Shown here: one piece after another, positions 16,074 through 24,060 of the stretch | Numbering within the stretch: position 1 is the stretch's first letter | Layout of the letters: each line of letters begins with the position of its first letter | Assembly (NCBI RefSeq): GCF_003339585.1 | Contig: NZ_QPKF01000001.1 | Span: 434,001 to 498,000 of the forward strand | From: Exiguobacterium sp. RIT594 | Lineage (GTDB): Bacteria > Bacillota > Bacilli > Exiguobacteriales > Exiguobacteriaceae | Length of the DNA: 64,000 nt | Reading direction: 5' to 3' | Position numbers and translations under genes: made by a program | Notes under the pieces: model-generated | Database searches by the model: none | Told to the model about the DNA's origin: nothing | What the model saw: the letters and a program-made list of their open reading frames with translations, nothing else

Positions 16074-16847
16074 ATGGAAATCTACGTCTTGTTAAAGCGA
16101 ACATTTGATACGGAAGAAGCAATTCAGCTCGAAAATGGTCAAATCGAAGAGGATGGTGCAGAATTCATCATCAATCCTTATGACGAATATGCAGTCGAAG
16201 AAGCGATCCGTGTACGGGATGCCCAATCTGGAACCGTGACGGTTGTCACCGTCGGACCGGAAGATGCAGACAAAGAACTGCGGACGGCGCTTGCGATGGG
16301 AGCAGATCAGGCAGTCCGGATTTCGATCGAAGACGATATTGAAGAAGCGGATCACTATTCGATTTCAGAAGTGTTGGCCGGATATCTCAAGGAACAGACG
16401 GTCGATCTGATCATCGCCGGGAATGTAGCGGTTGACGGAGGAAGCGGGCAAGTCGCTCCGCGCGTCGCAGAACTACTGGACATCCCGTATGTCACGACGA
16501 TTACGAAACTGGAGTTAAACGGAACCGATGCTGTCGTAACACGTGACTCGGAAGGGGATACGGAAGTCATTAAAACATCGTTACCATTGCTCGTCACGGC
16601 ACAACAAGGATTAAACGAGCCCCGTTATCCAAGTCTTCCGGGCATCATGAAAGCGAAAAAGAAACCACTCGAAGAACTCGAATTATCTGATCTTGAATTA
16701 GATGAGGATGAACTGGCACCCCGTCTTGAAACGGTCGAACGCTTTTTGCCGCCAAATAAAGCAGCCGGTAAAATTCTAGAAGGGGATTTGTCGACACAGG
16801 TCCAGGAACTCGCTTCATTATTACGCAACGAAGCAAAAGTTGTTTAA
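16074..16847 (+). CDS. etfB: Electron transfer flavoprotein subunit beta
   Basis: AMP-binding beta chain of the electron transfer flavoprotein, which carries electrons from acyl-CoA dehydrogenases to the respiratory chain. 257 residues, normal. Seen: N-terminal YVLLKRTFDTEE, the nucleotide-binding core AMGADQAVRI and the ETF beta signature region VDGGSGQVAPRVAELLDIPYVTTITKLE, and the LPLLVTAQQGLNEPRYPSLPGIMKAKKKP stretch that contacts AMP. Start ATG at 16074 with GAGGGGG upstream. etfA follows 15 bp later, and the two form the heterodimer. Confidence 0.95.
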   Translation: MEIYVLLKRTFDTEEAIQLENGQIEEDGAEFIINPYDEYAVEEAIRVRDAQSGTVTVVTVGPEDADKELRTALAMGADQAVRISIEDDIEEADHYSISEVLAGYLKEQTVDLIIAGNVAVDGGSGQVAPRVAELLDIPYVTTITKLELNGTDAVVTRDSEGDTEVIKTSLPLLVTAQQGLNEPRYPSLPGIMKAKKKPLEELELSDLELDEDELAPRLETVERFLPPNKAAGKILEGDLSTQVQELASLLRNEAKVV

Positions 16848-16862
16848 GGGGGAAGAAACGAT

Positions 16863-17825
16863 ATGTCAAAAGCACTTGTACTTGCGGAATCACGGGACGG
16901 GAATTTACGAAATGTATCATTTGAAGCAATTGCAGCAGCAAATCTAGTGGCAGATGAAGTCGTAGTTGCCTTAATCGGACAAAACGTAGCGGCAGATGCA
17001 GCACAACTTGCGACACGAGGCGCCCATCAAGTCCTTGTCGTTGAAGACGAGCGACTGCAGCATTACACACCGGATGGGTACGGACAAGTCTTCATGCAAC
17101 TGCTGGATCGTGTTGCGCCAGACGTCATCGTATTTGGTCATACATCACTCGGTAAAGATCTATCACCGAAAATTGCAGCGAAACTGCAAGCGGGATTGAT
17201 CAGTGATGTCACGTCGATCGAAGGAAGCGGAGCAGACGCTTCTTTCATCCGACCGATTTATTCGGGGAAAGCTTTTGAAAAAGTAAAGGTATCAGAAGGA
17301 AAAACGCTCTTTACAGTCCGGCCGAACAACATCGAACCACTCGCTGAAGGTTCTTCCGAAGGGACTGTCGAATCGGTAACCGTTGAGTTAAAAGATTTAC
17401 GGACAATCGTTTCGGAAGTCGTTCGAAAAGCAACGGGCGGAGTCGATCTATCGGAAGCGAAAGTCATCGTTGCCGGTGGACGGGGGGTCAAAAGTTCGGA
17501 TGGGTTTGCACCACTTCAAGAACTGGCCGATTTACTTGGCGGCGCAGTCGGTGCATCACGTGGTGCCTGTGATGCAGACTATTGTGACTATGCCCTTCAA
17601 ATCGGTCAGACGGGTAAAGTCGTCACACCCGACTTGTATATCGCTTGCGGGATTTCCGGTGCGATTCAACATTTAGCTGGCATGTCGAACGCGAAAGTCA
17701 TCGTTGCCATCAACAAAGACCCGGAAGCGAATATCTTCTCGGTGGCAGATTACGGAATCGTCGGCGACTTATTTGATGTCGTCCCGTTGTTAACAGCAGA
17801 ATTCAAAAAAATGCTTGTCCATTAA
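16863..17825 (+). CDS. etfA: Electron transfer flavoprotein subunit alpha
   Basis: FAD-binding alpha chain of the electron transfer flavoprotein, partner of EtfB. 320 residues, normal. The C-terminal FAD domain is clear from about residue 195: VIVAGGRGVKS, GAVGASRGACDADYC where many homologues have GASRAAVDAG, QIGQTGKVVTPDLYIACGISGAIQHLAGM and INKDPEANIFSVADYGIVGDL. Start ATG at 16863 with AAGGGGG upstream. Terminator follows. Acyl-CoA dehydrogenases that feed it are not in the window. Confidence 0.95.
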   Translation: MSKALVLAESRDGNLRNVSFEAIAAANLVADEVVVALIGQNVAADAAQLATRGAHQVLVVEDERLQHYTPDGYGQVFMQLLDRVAPDVIVFGHTSLGKDLSPKIAAKLQAGLISDVTSIEGSGADASFIRPIYSGKAFEKVKVSEGKTLFTVRPNNIEPLAEGSSEGTVESVTVELKDLRTIVSEVVRKATGGVDLSEAKVIVAGGRGVKSSDGFAPLQELADLLGGAVGASRGACDADYCDYALQIGQTGKVVTPDLYIACGISGAIQHLAGMSNAKVIVAINKDPEANIFSVADYGIVGDLFDVVPLLTAEFKKMLVH

Positions 17826-17837
17826 GGCAGAGGAAGG

Positions 17838-17869
17838 GAAGCGAAGAGTAACTTCTTTGCTTCTTTTTT
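17838..17869 (+). terminator. Terminator of etfBA
   Basis: A 10-bp stem GAAGCGAAGA/TCTTTGCTTC with one G-T pair and a 6-nt loop, followed by TTTTTT. Confidence 0.8.
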
Positions 17870-17917
17870 CGTGCTATGACTTGTCTGAGCAGTTTCGTTT
17901 GTTGTAAGGTAGGGCTG

Positions 17918-17926
17918 TGCTATACT
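17918..17926 (+). promoter_or_regulatory. Extended -10 of the trxA promoter
   Basis: TGCTATACT fits the extended -10 form TGnTATAAT with one difference. A weak -35 (TTTGTT) lies 17 bp upstream. The transcript leader to trxA would be about 60 nt. Confidence 0.55.
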
Positions 17927-17992
17927 CAAGTCAGTAAAAAGATGGGTTCGATAAATAAATCAAACCGATCTAAAAATAGGAGGTTTTTCTCA

Positions 17993-18304
17993 ATGGCAAT
18001 CGTACATGCAACTAGCCAATCGTTTAAAGAAGATACACAAGAAGGTCTCGTTCTCGTTGATTTCTGGGCAACATGGTGCGGACCTTGTCGCATGCTTGCT
18101 CCTGTTCTTGAAGAACTCGATGCAGACATGGAAAACGTGAAAATCGTTAAGGTCGATGTTGACGCTAACCCGGAAGTCGCTGGAGCTTTCCAAGTCCAAA
18201 GTATTCCGACACTCGTCTTGTTCAAAGACGGTCAACCGGTTAACAAAACAATGGGCTTCATGCCTAAAGATGCATTAAAAGAATTCGTCGAAACATCAAA
18301 CTGA
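17993..18304 (+). CDS. trxA: Thioredoxin
   Basis: A 103-residue cytosolic thioredoxin that reduces protein disulfides using electrons from thioredoxin reductase. Active site WCGPC with C29 and C32, preceded by LVDFWATW, and the cis-proline segment [12 protein letters not shown]. Start ATG at 17993 with AGGAGG 9 nt upstream; longer in-frame readings upstream cross the promoter. Single-gene unit bounded by its own promoter and terminator, in the etfA-trxA-uvrC order also seen in B. subtilis. Confidence 0.98.
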   Translation: MAIVHATSQSFKEDTQEGLVLVDFWATWCGPCRMLAPVLEELDADMENVKIVKVDVDANPEVAGAFQVQSIPTLVLFKDGQPVNKTMGFMPKDALKEFVETSN

Positions 18305-18320
18305 TTCTAAGCACACATTC

Positions 18321-18356
18321 AAAAGGCATTCCGTCAATCGACGGAATGCCTTTTTT
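18321..18356. terminator. Bidirectional terminator after trxA
   Basis: A perfect 14-bp stem (18321-18334 with 18341-18354) with a 6-nt loop, AAAA at the left and TTTTTT at the right. It serves trxA on + and the VOC gene on -. Confidence 0.92.
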
Positions 18357-18364
18357 GAGTGAAA

Positions 18365-18742
18365 TCAATTTAGCGGCGAACAAAGTTCAATCAGATGACC
18401 GTCCGGATCGAGCACGTAGGCAACAGTTTGCCCCCACGGTTTTTCAGTCGGAGGCAAGATGGTTTTGTGACCGGCCTTTTTAATCTGTTCATACAAATGA
18501 GCCACATCCTCCGTCACAAAACCGAGTTCCATCGATTGTTGAACGGTTTCGTCCGGAATTTCATAGGGAATGATGGAACGAACATCTTCTTTTGTATTGA
18601 AGGCAAGAATCGTTGATCCGGTGTCAAATTCCGTATAACTTCCATGCTCGGCTTTAATCGGAAGCCCAAGCAGACCGTGATAGAACAGGCGGGTCTTTAC
18701 GGGATCAGTAATGTATAGAATCGTATATCCGTAACGAACCAT
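18365..18742 (-). CDS. VOC superfamily protein (glyoxalase/bleomycin-resistance type)
   Basis: A 125-residue single-domain protein of the vicinal oxygen chelate fold, with two beta-alpha-beta-beta-beta modules: YGYTILYITDPVKTRLFYHGLLGLP at the start and AYVLDPDGHLIELCSPL at the end. The terminal E in HLIEL is the usual metal ligand. Substrate not predictable; members include glyoxalases, dioxygenases and antibiotic-binding proteins. Start ATG at 18742 with GAGGGG upstream. It lies 22 bp downstream of the flavin oxidoreductase gene on the same strand, so the two probably share a transcript. Confidence 0.85.
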   Translation of the reverse strand: MVRYGYTILYITDPVKTRLFYHGLLGLPIKAEHGSYTEFDTGSTILAFNTKEDVRSIIPYEIPDETVQQSMELGFVTEDVAHLYEQIKKAGHKTILPPTEKPWGQTVAYVLDPDGHLIELCSPLN

Positions 18743-18764
18743 GTTAACCCCTCACTTTCATCAA

Positions 18765-20087
18765 TCAGTCTTCCAGTAATGAGGCAATGTCAGATGCCGG
18801 TGTCGGATAAGCAAAACTTGTTTTTTGCAAGGCGGAGCTTGGAATCCGGTGTTGCATCGCGAACGAAAAATAATTGGCCAGTTCTGCAGCATGGACGCCG
18901 ATGAAATGTGCCCCGAGAATCTGATCGTCTTCCCCGATCAATACTTTGGCCCGGGCAAAGGGATCTTTGATTCGGACATTTGTTTGCCAACTCGAGGTAT
19001 CAATTAATTTCCCGCGGTATCTTGTATTGTTTTGTTTTAGACTGGCCTCCGTCTGCCCGACTTTTGCAAGATTCGGCGTGGTGAAGACGATACTCGGTAC
19101 AGGAAGTAACTCCAGTCGGCGCGTATTACCTTCAAGCATATTACAGGCCGCAAGACGTCCTTCCGTCCCTGCGAAAGGAGTCAAGGCAGGGTTTCCGCTG
19201 ACTGCGACATCACCCGCTGCATAAATGTTCAGAGCGGAAGACTGTAAATAGTCGTTCACATGGATTCCTTTTTCTTCGTAAACAACACCCGCTTTTTCCA
19301 ATTGTAAATGTTCGATGCTTGCGACACGACCTGTCGCATTCAAGACAACATCAGCTTCTATGCGTGTTCCGTCGGAAAGCGTCAACGTCGTGTCCGAGTA
19401 TGATACGGCTTCCGTTTCATGAAGAATCTGAATACCGAGTGCTTGTGTCGCTTCGAGTAAGACGGAAACCAATTCTTGTTCAAATTGTTTAAGTGCACTT
19501 GAACGAAGAAGAATCGTCACTTCGGCACCGGCGATTCGTGCCAGGTGAGCAAATTCAAACGAAATGTATCCTCCACCGATGCAGACCAGGCGACGGGGGA
19601 CATCCCGTAATTCCAGAAATTCATTACTGTTGAGGAAACGTTCGCTTCCGGGAACGGACAGCTCGCGTGGTCGAAGGCCGGTCGCAATCAAAAATTGTTC
19701 GGCCTCCAACTCGATATCATCAACCAGAAGCTTTTTATTGGATAGAAAACGCGGTTCACCGTGATAGTAGTCAATACCCAAGTCATCATACCGATTTCGG
19801 GTTTGTTCCGGGATGGCGCGTGTGTATTCATTTTTCCGTTCCATCAGTTGGCGCCAGTCAATGGATACAAGACCTTTTAATCCATATCCCAGCAGACGTT
19901 CGACGGCATCCTTTGCTTCACTGCCGGTGAGTAGAATCTTTTTAGCATCACAACCGCGTTGGGCACAAGTCCCGCCCGGTGTGAAATTTTCGATGATGGC
20001 GACGTTAAGTCCTTTTTCAGCAAATTTATAAGCCGCTTGGTTCCCGGCTGAGCCTGTACCTATTACAATGCAATCGTATGTACGCAT
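18765..20087 (-). CDS. FAD/NAD(P)-dependent disulfide-reductase-like oxidoreductase
   Basis: A 440-residue flavoprotein of the pyridine nucleotide-disulfide reductase family. FAD motif GTGSAGNQAA at the start, redox pair in GGTCAQRGCDAKK (about C42 and C47), second dinucleotide motif CIGGGYISFEFAHLA, and the FAD segment NIYAAGDVA. The C-terminal HPTxxE that supplies the catalytic His-Glu dyad in glutathione, lipoamide and mercuric reductases reads YPTPAS, so the dyad is lost and the substrate is probably not a standard disulfide. Start ATG at 20087 with GGGGGAT upstream. Divergent from uvrC. Confidence 0.82.
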   Translation of the reverse strand: MRTYDCIVIGTGSAGNQAAYKFAEKGLNVAIIENFTPGGTCAQRGCDAKKILLTGSEAKDAVERLLGYGLKGLVSIDWRQLMERKNEYTRAIPEQTRNRYDDLGIDYYHGEPRFLSNKKLLVDDIELEAEQFLIATGLRPRELSVPGSERFLNSNEFLELRDVPRRLVCIGGGYISFEFAHLARIAGAEVTILLRSSALKQFEQELVSVLLEATQALGIQILHETEAVSYSDTTLTLSDGTRIEADVVLNATGRVASIEHLQLEKAGVVYEEKGIHVNDYLQSSALNIYAAGDVAVSGNPALTPFAGTEGRLAACNMLEGNTRRLELLPVPSIVFTTPNLAKVGQTEASLKQNNTRYRGKLIDTSSWQTNVRIKDPFARAKVLIGEDDQILGAHFIGVHAAELANYFSFAMQHRIPSSALQKTSFAYPTPASDIASLLED

Positions 20088-20169
20088 TTTTTATCCCCCA
20101 TGTGTCATAATCAATGTATGATATTTACCCTATAACGTAAAACTAGAAACGGTGGAAGGAGACATTTTT

Positions 20170-21954
20170 GTGAGTCATCAAGAACATATTAAGGCGAAAT
20201 TATCCCTTTTACCTGACGAACCAGGCTGCTATCTGCATAAAAACCAATTCGATGAGGTCATTTATGTCGGAAAAGCCAAAAATTTAAAGAACCGTGTCCG
20301 GTCTTATTTCACCGGAGCGCATGATTTAAAGACAGAACGGCTTGTTGCAGACATTCGTGATTTTGAATACATCATCACCGGAAGCGAACTCGAAGCCTTG
20401 CTTCTTGAGATGACGCTGATCAAAAAACACGATCCGAAATACAACATCATGCTGAAGGATGATAAATCCTATCCGTATCTTAAAATTACGAATGAGACGT
20501 ATCCGCGTCTGATTACGACCCGTAAATTAAAAAAAGACGGCGGACATTACTTTGGTCCTTATCCGAACGCCTATGCTGCGAACGAAACGAAACGTCTGCT
20601 CGACCGATTGTATCCATTGCGAAAATGTCAGCCGATGCCGAAGAAATTGTGTTTGTATTATCATATTGGTCAATGTCTCGGCCCTTGCGAAATTCCGAAC
20701 CTGGAAGGCGTTCAAAAAGACATCGTTTCGGAAATCCGCCGTTTCTTGTCGGGAGAAACAAAAGACCTGGTCCAGTCATTGCAACAAAAGATGAGTGTTG
20801 CAGCGGAGGAGATGGAATTCGAGCGGGCAGGGGAGTTACGTGACCAAATTCGGGCGATTGAATCGATCATGAATAAGCAAAATATGATTACAGCAGATTT
20901 GACTGCCCGGGATGTCTTCGGGATTTATGTCGATAAAGGATGGATGTGTGTCCAGGTCTTCTTCCTGCGCGGTGGAAAAATGATCGAGCGCGATGTATCG
21001 CTGTTTCCGATTTACGGAACACCGGCAGAAGAGCTCGAGAGTTTTATCGTTCAGTTCTACGAAAAAAATATCAAGCCCAGCGAAATTTATGTACCGCCCC
21101 TCGTCAATCAGATGTTGCTCAAAGAAGCGCTGAACCTGCGTGTCCATGTCCCGGTGCGAGGGTCCAAACGTAAATTATTGGATCTTGCGACAAAAAATGC
21201 GGAAAATGCAATCGGCGAACGGTTCGAACTGATTGCCCGTGATGAAAAGAAAACCGTTCAGGCCGTCCAGGAACTGGCCGATGCGATTGGTATCCATCCG
21301 TTATCGCGGATTGAAATCATTGATAATGCCAATATCCAAGGTGCTGATGCCGTCTCGGCACTCGTCGTTTTCGAAGACGGGAAGCCGCTCAAAAAAGAAT
21401 ATCGCAAATTTAAGATTAAGACCGTCAAAGGACCGGATGATTATGAATCGATGCGGGAAATCGTCCGACGGCGTTACCGACGCCTTCTGCTCGAAGGAGC
21501 TCGATTACCGGATCTCGTTTTGATTGATGGTGGACTCGGCCAATTAAATGCGGCACTTGAAGTCATTCAAGATGAACTGGGGTTATCCCTGCCGGTCGGC
21601 TCACTGAAAAAAGATGATAAGCACCGGACGAGTCAATTATTGTTCGGGGAGGGCGGACAGTTGATTGAACTGCATCCGCGTTCGAGCGCGTTTTATCTGT
21701 TGCAACGCATGCAAGACGAGGTCCACCGATTTGCCATCACGTTCCACCGGTCATTGCGCTCAAAAGGAATGACCCGGTCGTTGCTTGACGATATTCCCGG
21801 AGTGGGGCCAAAACGCCGTCAACAGTTGATCCGCCATTTTGGATCGATGCGGAGTTTGAAAAAAGCGAACATCGAACAGCTGACGGAAGCGGGCTTACCC
21901 GTTAAGTTAGCAGAGACGGTTGCGGAATATCTCAGTCAGACGAATGAAGAATAA
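20170..21954 (+). CDS. uvrC: UvrABC system protein C
   Basis: Dual-incision nuclease of nucleotide excision repair; cuts both sides of the lesion held by UvrB. 594 residues, as expected. GIY-YIG domain at the N-terminus ([30 protein letters not shown]), cysteine cluster region [24 protein letters not shown] domain that binds UvrB ([21 protein letters not shown]), RNase H-like 5' nuclease domain with ILIDGG-type [10 protein letters not shown], and C-terminal helix-hairpin-helix motifs ([19 protein letters not shown]). Start GTG at 20170, preceded by GGAAGGAGA. No SOS box seen. Confidence 0.96.
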   Translation: MSHQEHIKAKLSLLPDEPGCYLHKNQFDEVIYVGKAKNLKNRVRSYFTGAHDLKTERLVADIRDFEYIITGSELEALLLEMTLIKKHDPKYNIMLKDDKSYPYLKITNETYPRLITTRKLKKDGGHYFGPYPNAYAANETKRLLDRLYPLRKCQPMPKKLCLYYHIGQCLGPCEIPNLEGVQKDIVSEIRRFLSGETKDLVQSLQQKMSVAAEEMEFERAGELRDQIRAIESIMNKQNMITADLTARDVFGIYVDKGWMCVQVFFLRGGKMIERDVSLFPIYGTPAEELESFIVQFYEKNIKPSEIYVPPLVNQMLLKEALNLRVHVPVRGSKRKLLDLATKNAENAIGERFELIARDEKKTVQAVQELADAIGIHPLSRIEIIDNANIQGADAVSALVVFEDGKPLKKEYRKFKIKTVKGPDDYESMREIVRRRYRRLLLEGARLPDLVLIDGGLGQLNAALEVIQDELGLSLPVGSLKKDDKHRTSQLLFGEGGQLIELHPRSSAFYLLQRMQDEVHRFAITFHRSLRSKGMTRSLLDDIPGVGPKRRQQLIRHFGSMRSLKKANIEQLTEAGLPVKLAETVAEYLSQTNEE

Positions 21955-21965
21955 AATAAAAAAAG

Positions 21966-22020
21966 AAACGCGCCATTCCCTCGGATTTCTGATAGAAAGC
22001 GAGAGGCTGGCGCGTTTTTT
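21966..22020. terminator. Terminator between uvrC and the YvbH-type gene
   Basis: A 10-bp outer stem AAACGCGCCA (21966-21975) with TGGCGCGTTT (22008-22017), an imperfect inner stem, and flanking A and T runs that allow use on both strands. Confidence 0.8.
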
Positions 22021-22055
22021 ATAGTGGTCCTTCAGATTAAGTTAAAGCATTGGTT

Positions 22056-22670
22056 TTAATTGTTGATATATTTTTCGTAGAACGAACCGAAGTCTTTTTG
22101 ATTCCATTTGTAATAATGACCCTGTAACCAGTCGAACGACTCTTGCGATAAGTCTTTGAACGTTTGCGGGACATTCATGTCGCCTTGGCGAAGGCCGCCG
22201 AGAATCGTCACGGAATGATTCAGTGAACTGTTGGCGAACTCCAGCATTTTTTGTCCTTCGTATTGCTTCTCGGCAATCGCAAGAAGTGCTTTGTAGAGAT
22301 CCTTCACGTGTTCGAGCTGTTTTTTATCGACATCAATCGAGTAATGTTTTCCACCGATTTCAAACTTGATTTCGACATCAAGATCGACCGTACCGGCCGT
22401 TTCAAACATGACATGACGAATCGGATAATGCGCATATGGATAACGGTAGAGAACACGTTTTGAACTGACGGCACTTTCGCCATCAAGGTGAACAAGCGCT
22501 AGGTTCGTAAAACAATATTCATCTGTTTTCGATTTGATTAAAAAATAAATTTTTTCGCCGTCTTCGTGTAACACATAATCATCTGCGGCGGCCTTATCAA
22601 AATCGTCCGGGTGAATCACTTGCCCAATATCACTGAATCCTGTTAAATCGGCTGCTAGTTTCTTGAACAT
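22056..22670 (-). CDS. YvbH-like PH domain protein
   Basis: A 204-residue cytosolic protein resembling B. subtilis YvbH: a bacterial pleckstrin-homology domain in the N-terminal part (about 15-125, with YVLHEDGEKIYFLIKSKTDEYCFTNLALVHLDG) and a helical oligomerisation region in the C-terminal third. Its function is not established. No signal peptide or membrane span. Start ATG at 22670 with AAAGGAGG upstream. It lies 109 bp downstream of the yslB-type gene on the same strand. Confidence 0.8.
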   Translation of the reverse strand: MFKKLAADLTGFSDIGQVIHPDDFDKAAADDYVLHEDGEKIYFLIKSKTDEYCFTNLALVHLDGESAVSSKRVLYRYPYAHYPIRHVMFETAGTVDLDVEIKFEIGGKHYSIDVDKKQLEHVKDLYKALLAIAEKQYEGQKMLEFANSSLNHSVTILGGLRQGDMNVPQTFKDLSQESFDWLQGHYYKWNQKDFGSFYEKYINN

Positions 22671-22779
22671 AAAAAATTCCTCCTTTGGTAGATGCGACTG
22701 AGTATTGATACGGCAATCAAACTAAAAAGGTTTCATGTTTCAAGAATTCGGGGTTTGCCTTCAAACTCCTGTCCGGATT

Positions 22780-23199
22780 TCAAAGTGAACGTTCAATCGG
22801 ATCTTTTGGATCCATCTCAATCAAAATCTGCACGTGGGTTTTATTTAATTCAGCGTATCCTTCCGCCACACAACCATGCAGTCGGGAAAATTGTTCTGCT
22901 AAAAAGCCGGCTTCCAGTTGAAAATAGCCTGCAGGACGGTCGAGGCGTGTCGATTCGGGCGGTGTTAGTACAAAACTCAAGGAGTTTCCTTTTTGTTTTT
23001 TTAGTTCGAGATGTCCCCAACCCGCTTCGTAAAAAAAGGGAGCCGCTTCTTCGGCACTTAAGACCGGGAATTCGCGTGCCAGTCGCTTGCCTGCCCAATA
23101 GATGACATGGCGATAATCTGTTCCTAATAAATCCATCAGCACATAGTCGCGAATCAGTTCGATTCCGAATGCGGAAGAGGGCGTTGGTACTGAATCCAT
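22780..23199 (-). CDS. YslB family protein (DUF2507)
   Basis: A 139-residue protein matching the YslB/DUF2507 family, which belongs to the wider V4R-like ligand-binding fold. Its function is unknown. Typical features are LGTDYRHVIYWAGKRLAREFP and the FFYEAGWGHLEL segment. Start ATG at 23199 is preferred, with AGGAG 9 nt upstream; two TTG codons just before it are too close to the ribosome binding site. Lies between uvrC and sdhC, as in B. subtilis, divergent from sdhC. Confidence 0.85.
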   Translation of the reverse strand: MDSVPTPSSAFGIELIRDYVLMDLLGTDYRHVIYWAGKRLAREFPVLSAEEAAPFFYEAGWGHLELKKQKGNSLSFVLTPPESTRLDRPAGYFQLEAGFLAEQFSRLHGCVAEGYAELNKTHVQILIEMDPKDPIERSL

Positions 23200-23306
23200 C
23201 AACAATCACTCCTATCTCTGAAACTATTATAGCGGGGTAATTCTCCTCGGTCATTGTTTTCCTGAAAAAATTTGCAGTTATTTGCAGTTAAATGCAACGG
23301 CTCGGG

Positions 23307-23335
23307 TTGTCTTATAAAAAGGACAGGAGTAGAAT
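23307..23335 (+). promoter_or_regulatory. SigA-type promoter of sdhCAB
   Basis: TTGTCT at 23307-23312 and TAGAAT at 23330-23335, spaced by 17 bp. It leaves an 80-nt leader before sdhC. Just upstream, TTTGCAGTTA occurs twice in tandem (about 23270-23290), which could be a regulator site. Confidence 0.65.
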
Positions 23336-23361
23336 AAGTGATGAAAAGACGAATTTCCTTA

Positions 23362-23375
23362 TGAAAGCGCTTTTC
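23362..23375. promoter_or_regulatory. cre-like site in the sdhC leader
   Basis: TGAAAGCGCTTTTC matches 12 of 14 positions of the strong CcpA site TGAAAGCGCTTTCA. It lies about 20 bp after the expected start of transcription, where a bound CcpA would act as a roadblock. Confidence 0.45.
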
Positions 23376-23423
23376 TACCAAAATGCGCCAACGTTTGATT
23401 GGCAAACAAAAGGGGGGATTTGG

Positions 23424-24041
23424 ATGGCGAATCATCGTGATTTCGTGGGGCGTAAAATACACTCACTGCTCGGCGTCATTCCAATCGGGTTATTTTTACT
23501 TTCTCATTTTACGACGAACTATTTCATCGTTCGTGGGGAGGAAGACTTTAATAAGGCTGCGGAAGTCGTGGGGAGCGTTCCGTATCGGTTGTTCTTGGAA
23601 GTGTTTGTCATCTTCATTCCAATCATCCTGCACGGTATCTACGGTGTTTACATCGCATTTACAGGTTCCGCGAATACAGGTCGTTATACATACTTCCGGA
23701 ACTGGATGTATGTGCTACAACGCTTTTCAGGTATTTTCCTCGTCGTGTTCATCACATGGCACGTTTGGGAAACACGGATTGCAGCAGCAATGGGTACGGC
23801 AGTTGATGCGAGTATGATGCAAAACATCGTCGATAACGGATTCATGCTTGCCTTCTACATCGTCGGAATTTTAGCGACGACGTTCCACTTGGCGAATGGT
23901 CTCTGGACGTTCTGCATCACATGGGGAATCACACAATCACCCGCTTCTCAAAAAGCGATGTCTTATGTGGCAGCCCTCGTATTCATCGGATTATCGTTTG
24001 TAGGCGTACGCTCGATCTTGACGTTTGCAGGCGTGTTGTAA
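23424..24041 (+). CDS. sdhC: Succinate dehydrogenase cytochrome b558 subunit
   Basis: Membrane anchor of succinate:menaquinone reductase, binding two hemes b. 205 residues with five predicted helices, closely like B. subtilis SdhC: KIHSLLGVIPIGLFLLSH, VYIAFTGSANTGRYTYFRNWMYVLQRFSGI and WHVWETRIAAAMG. Heme-ligand histidines lie in HSLLG, SHFTTN, HGIYG and HVWE helices. Start ATG at 23424 with AGGGGGG upstream; the frame is open further upstream but crosses the promoter. First gene of sdhCAB. Confidence 0.95.
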   Translation: MANHRDFVGRKIHSLLGVIPIGLFLLSHFTTNYFIVRGEEDFNKAAEVVGSVPYRLFLEVFVIFIPIILHGIYGVYIAFTGSANTGRYTYFRNWMYVLQRFSGIFLVVFITWHVWETRIAAAMGTAVDASMMQNIVDNGFMLAFYIVGILATTFHLANGLWTFCITWGITQSPASQKAMSYVAALVFIGLSFVGVRSILTFAGVL

Positions 24042-24060
24042 GGAAAGGGGAACTAACAAC

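Noticed and set aside
17876-17992. Longer thioredoxin reading with an extra N-terminal segment
   Set aside because: It spans the -10 region, and the AGGAGG-linked ATG gives the standard 103-residue thioredoxin.
20101-20169. SOS (LexA) box upstream of uvrC
   Set aside because: No CGAAC-N4-GTTCG-type sequence was found in the gap.
23292-23423. N-terminal extension of sdhC starting at 23292
   Set aside because: It would overlap the promoter and leader; the ATG at 23424 has a strong ribosome binding site and matches the family N-terminus.
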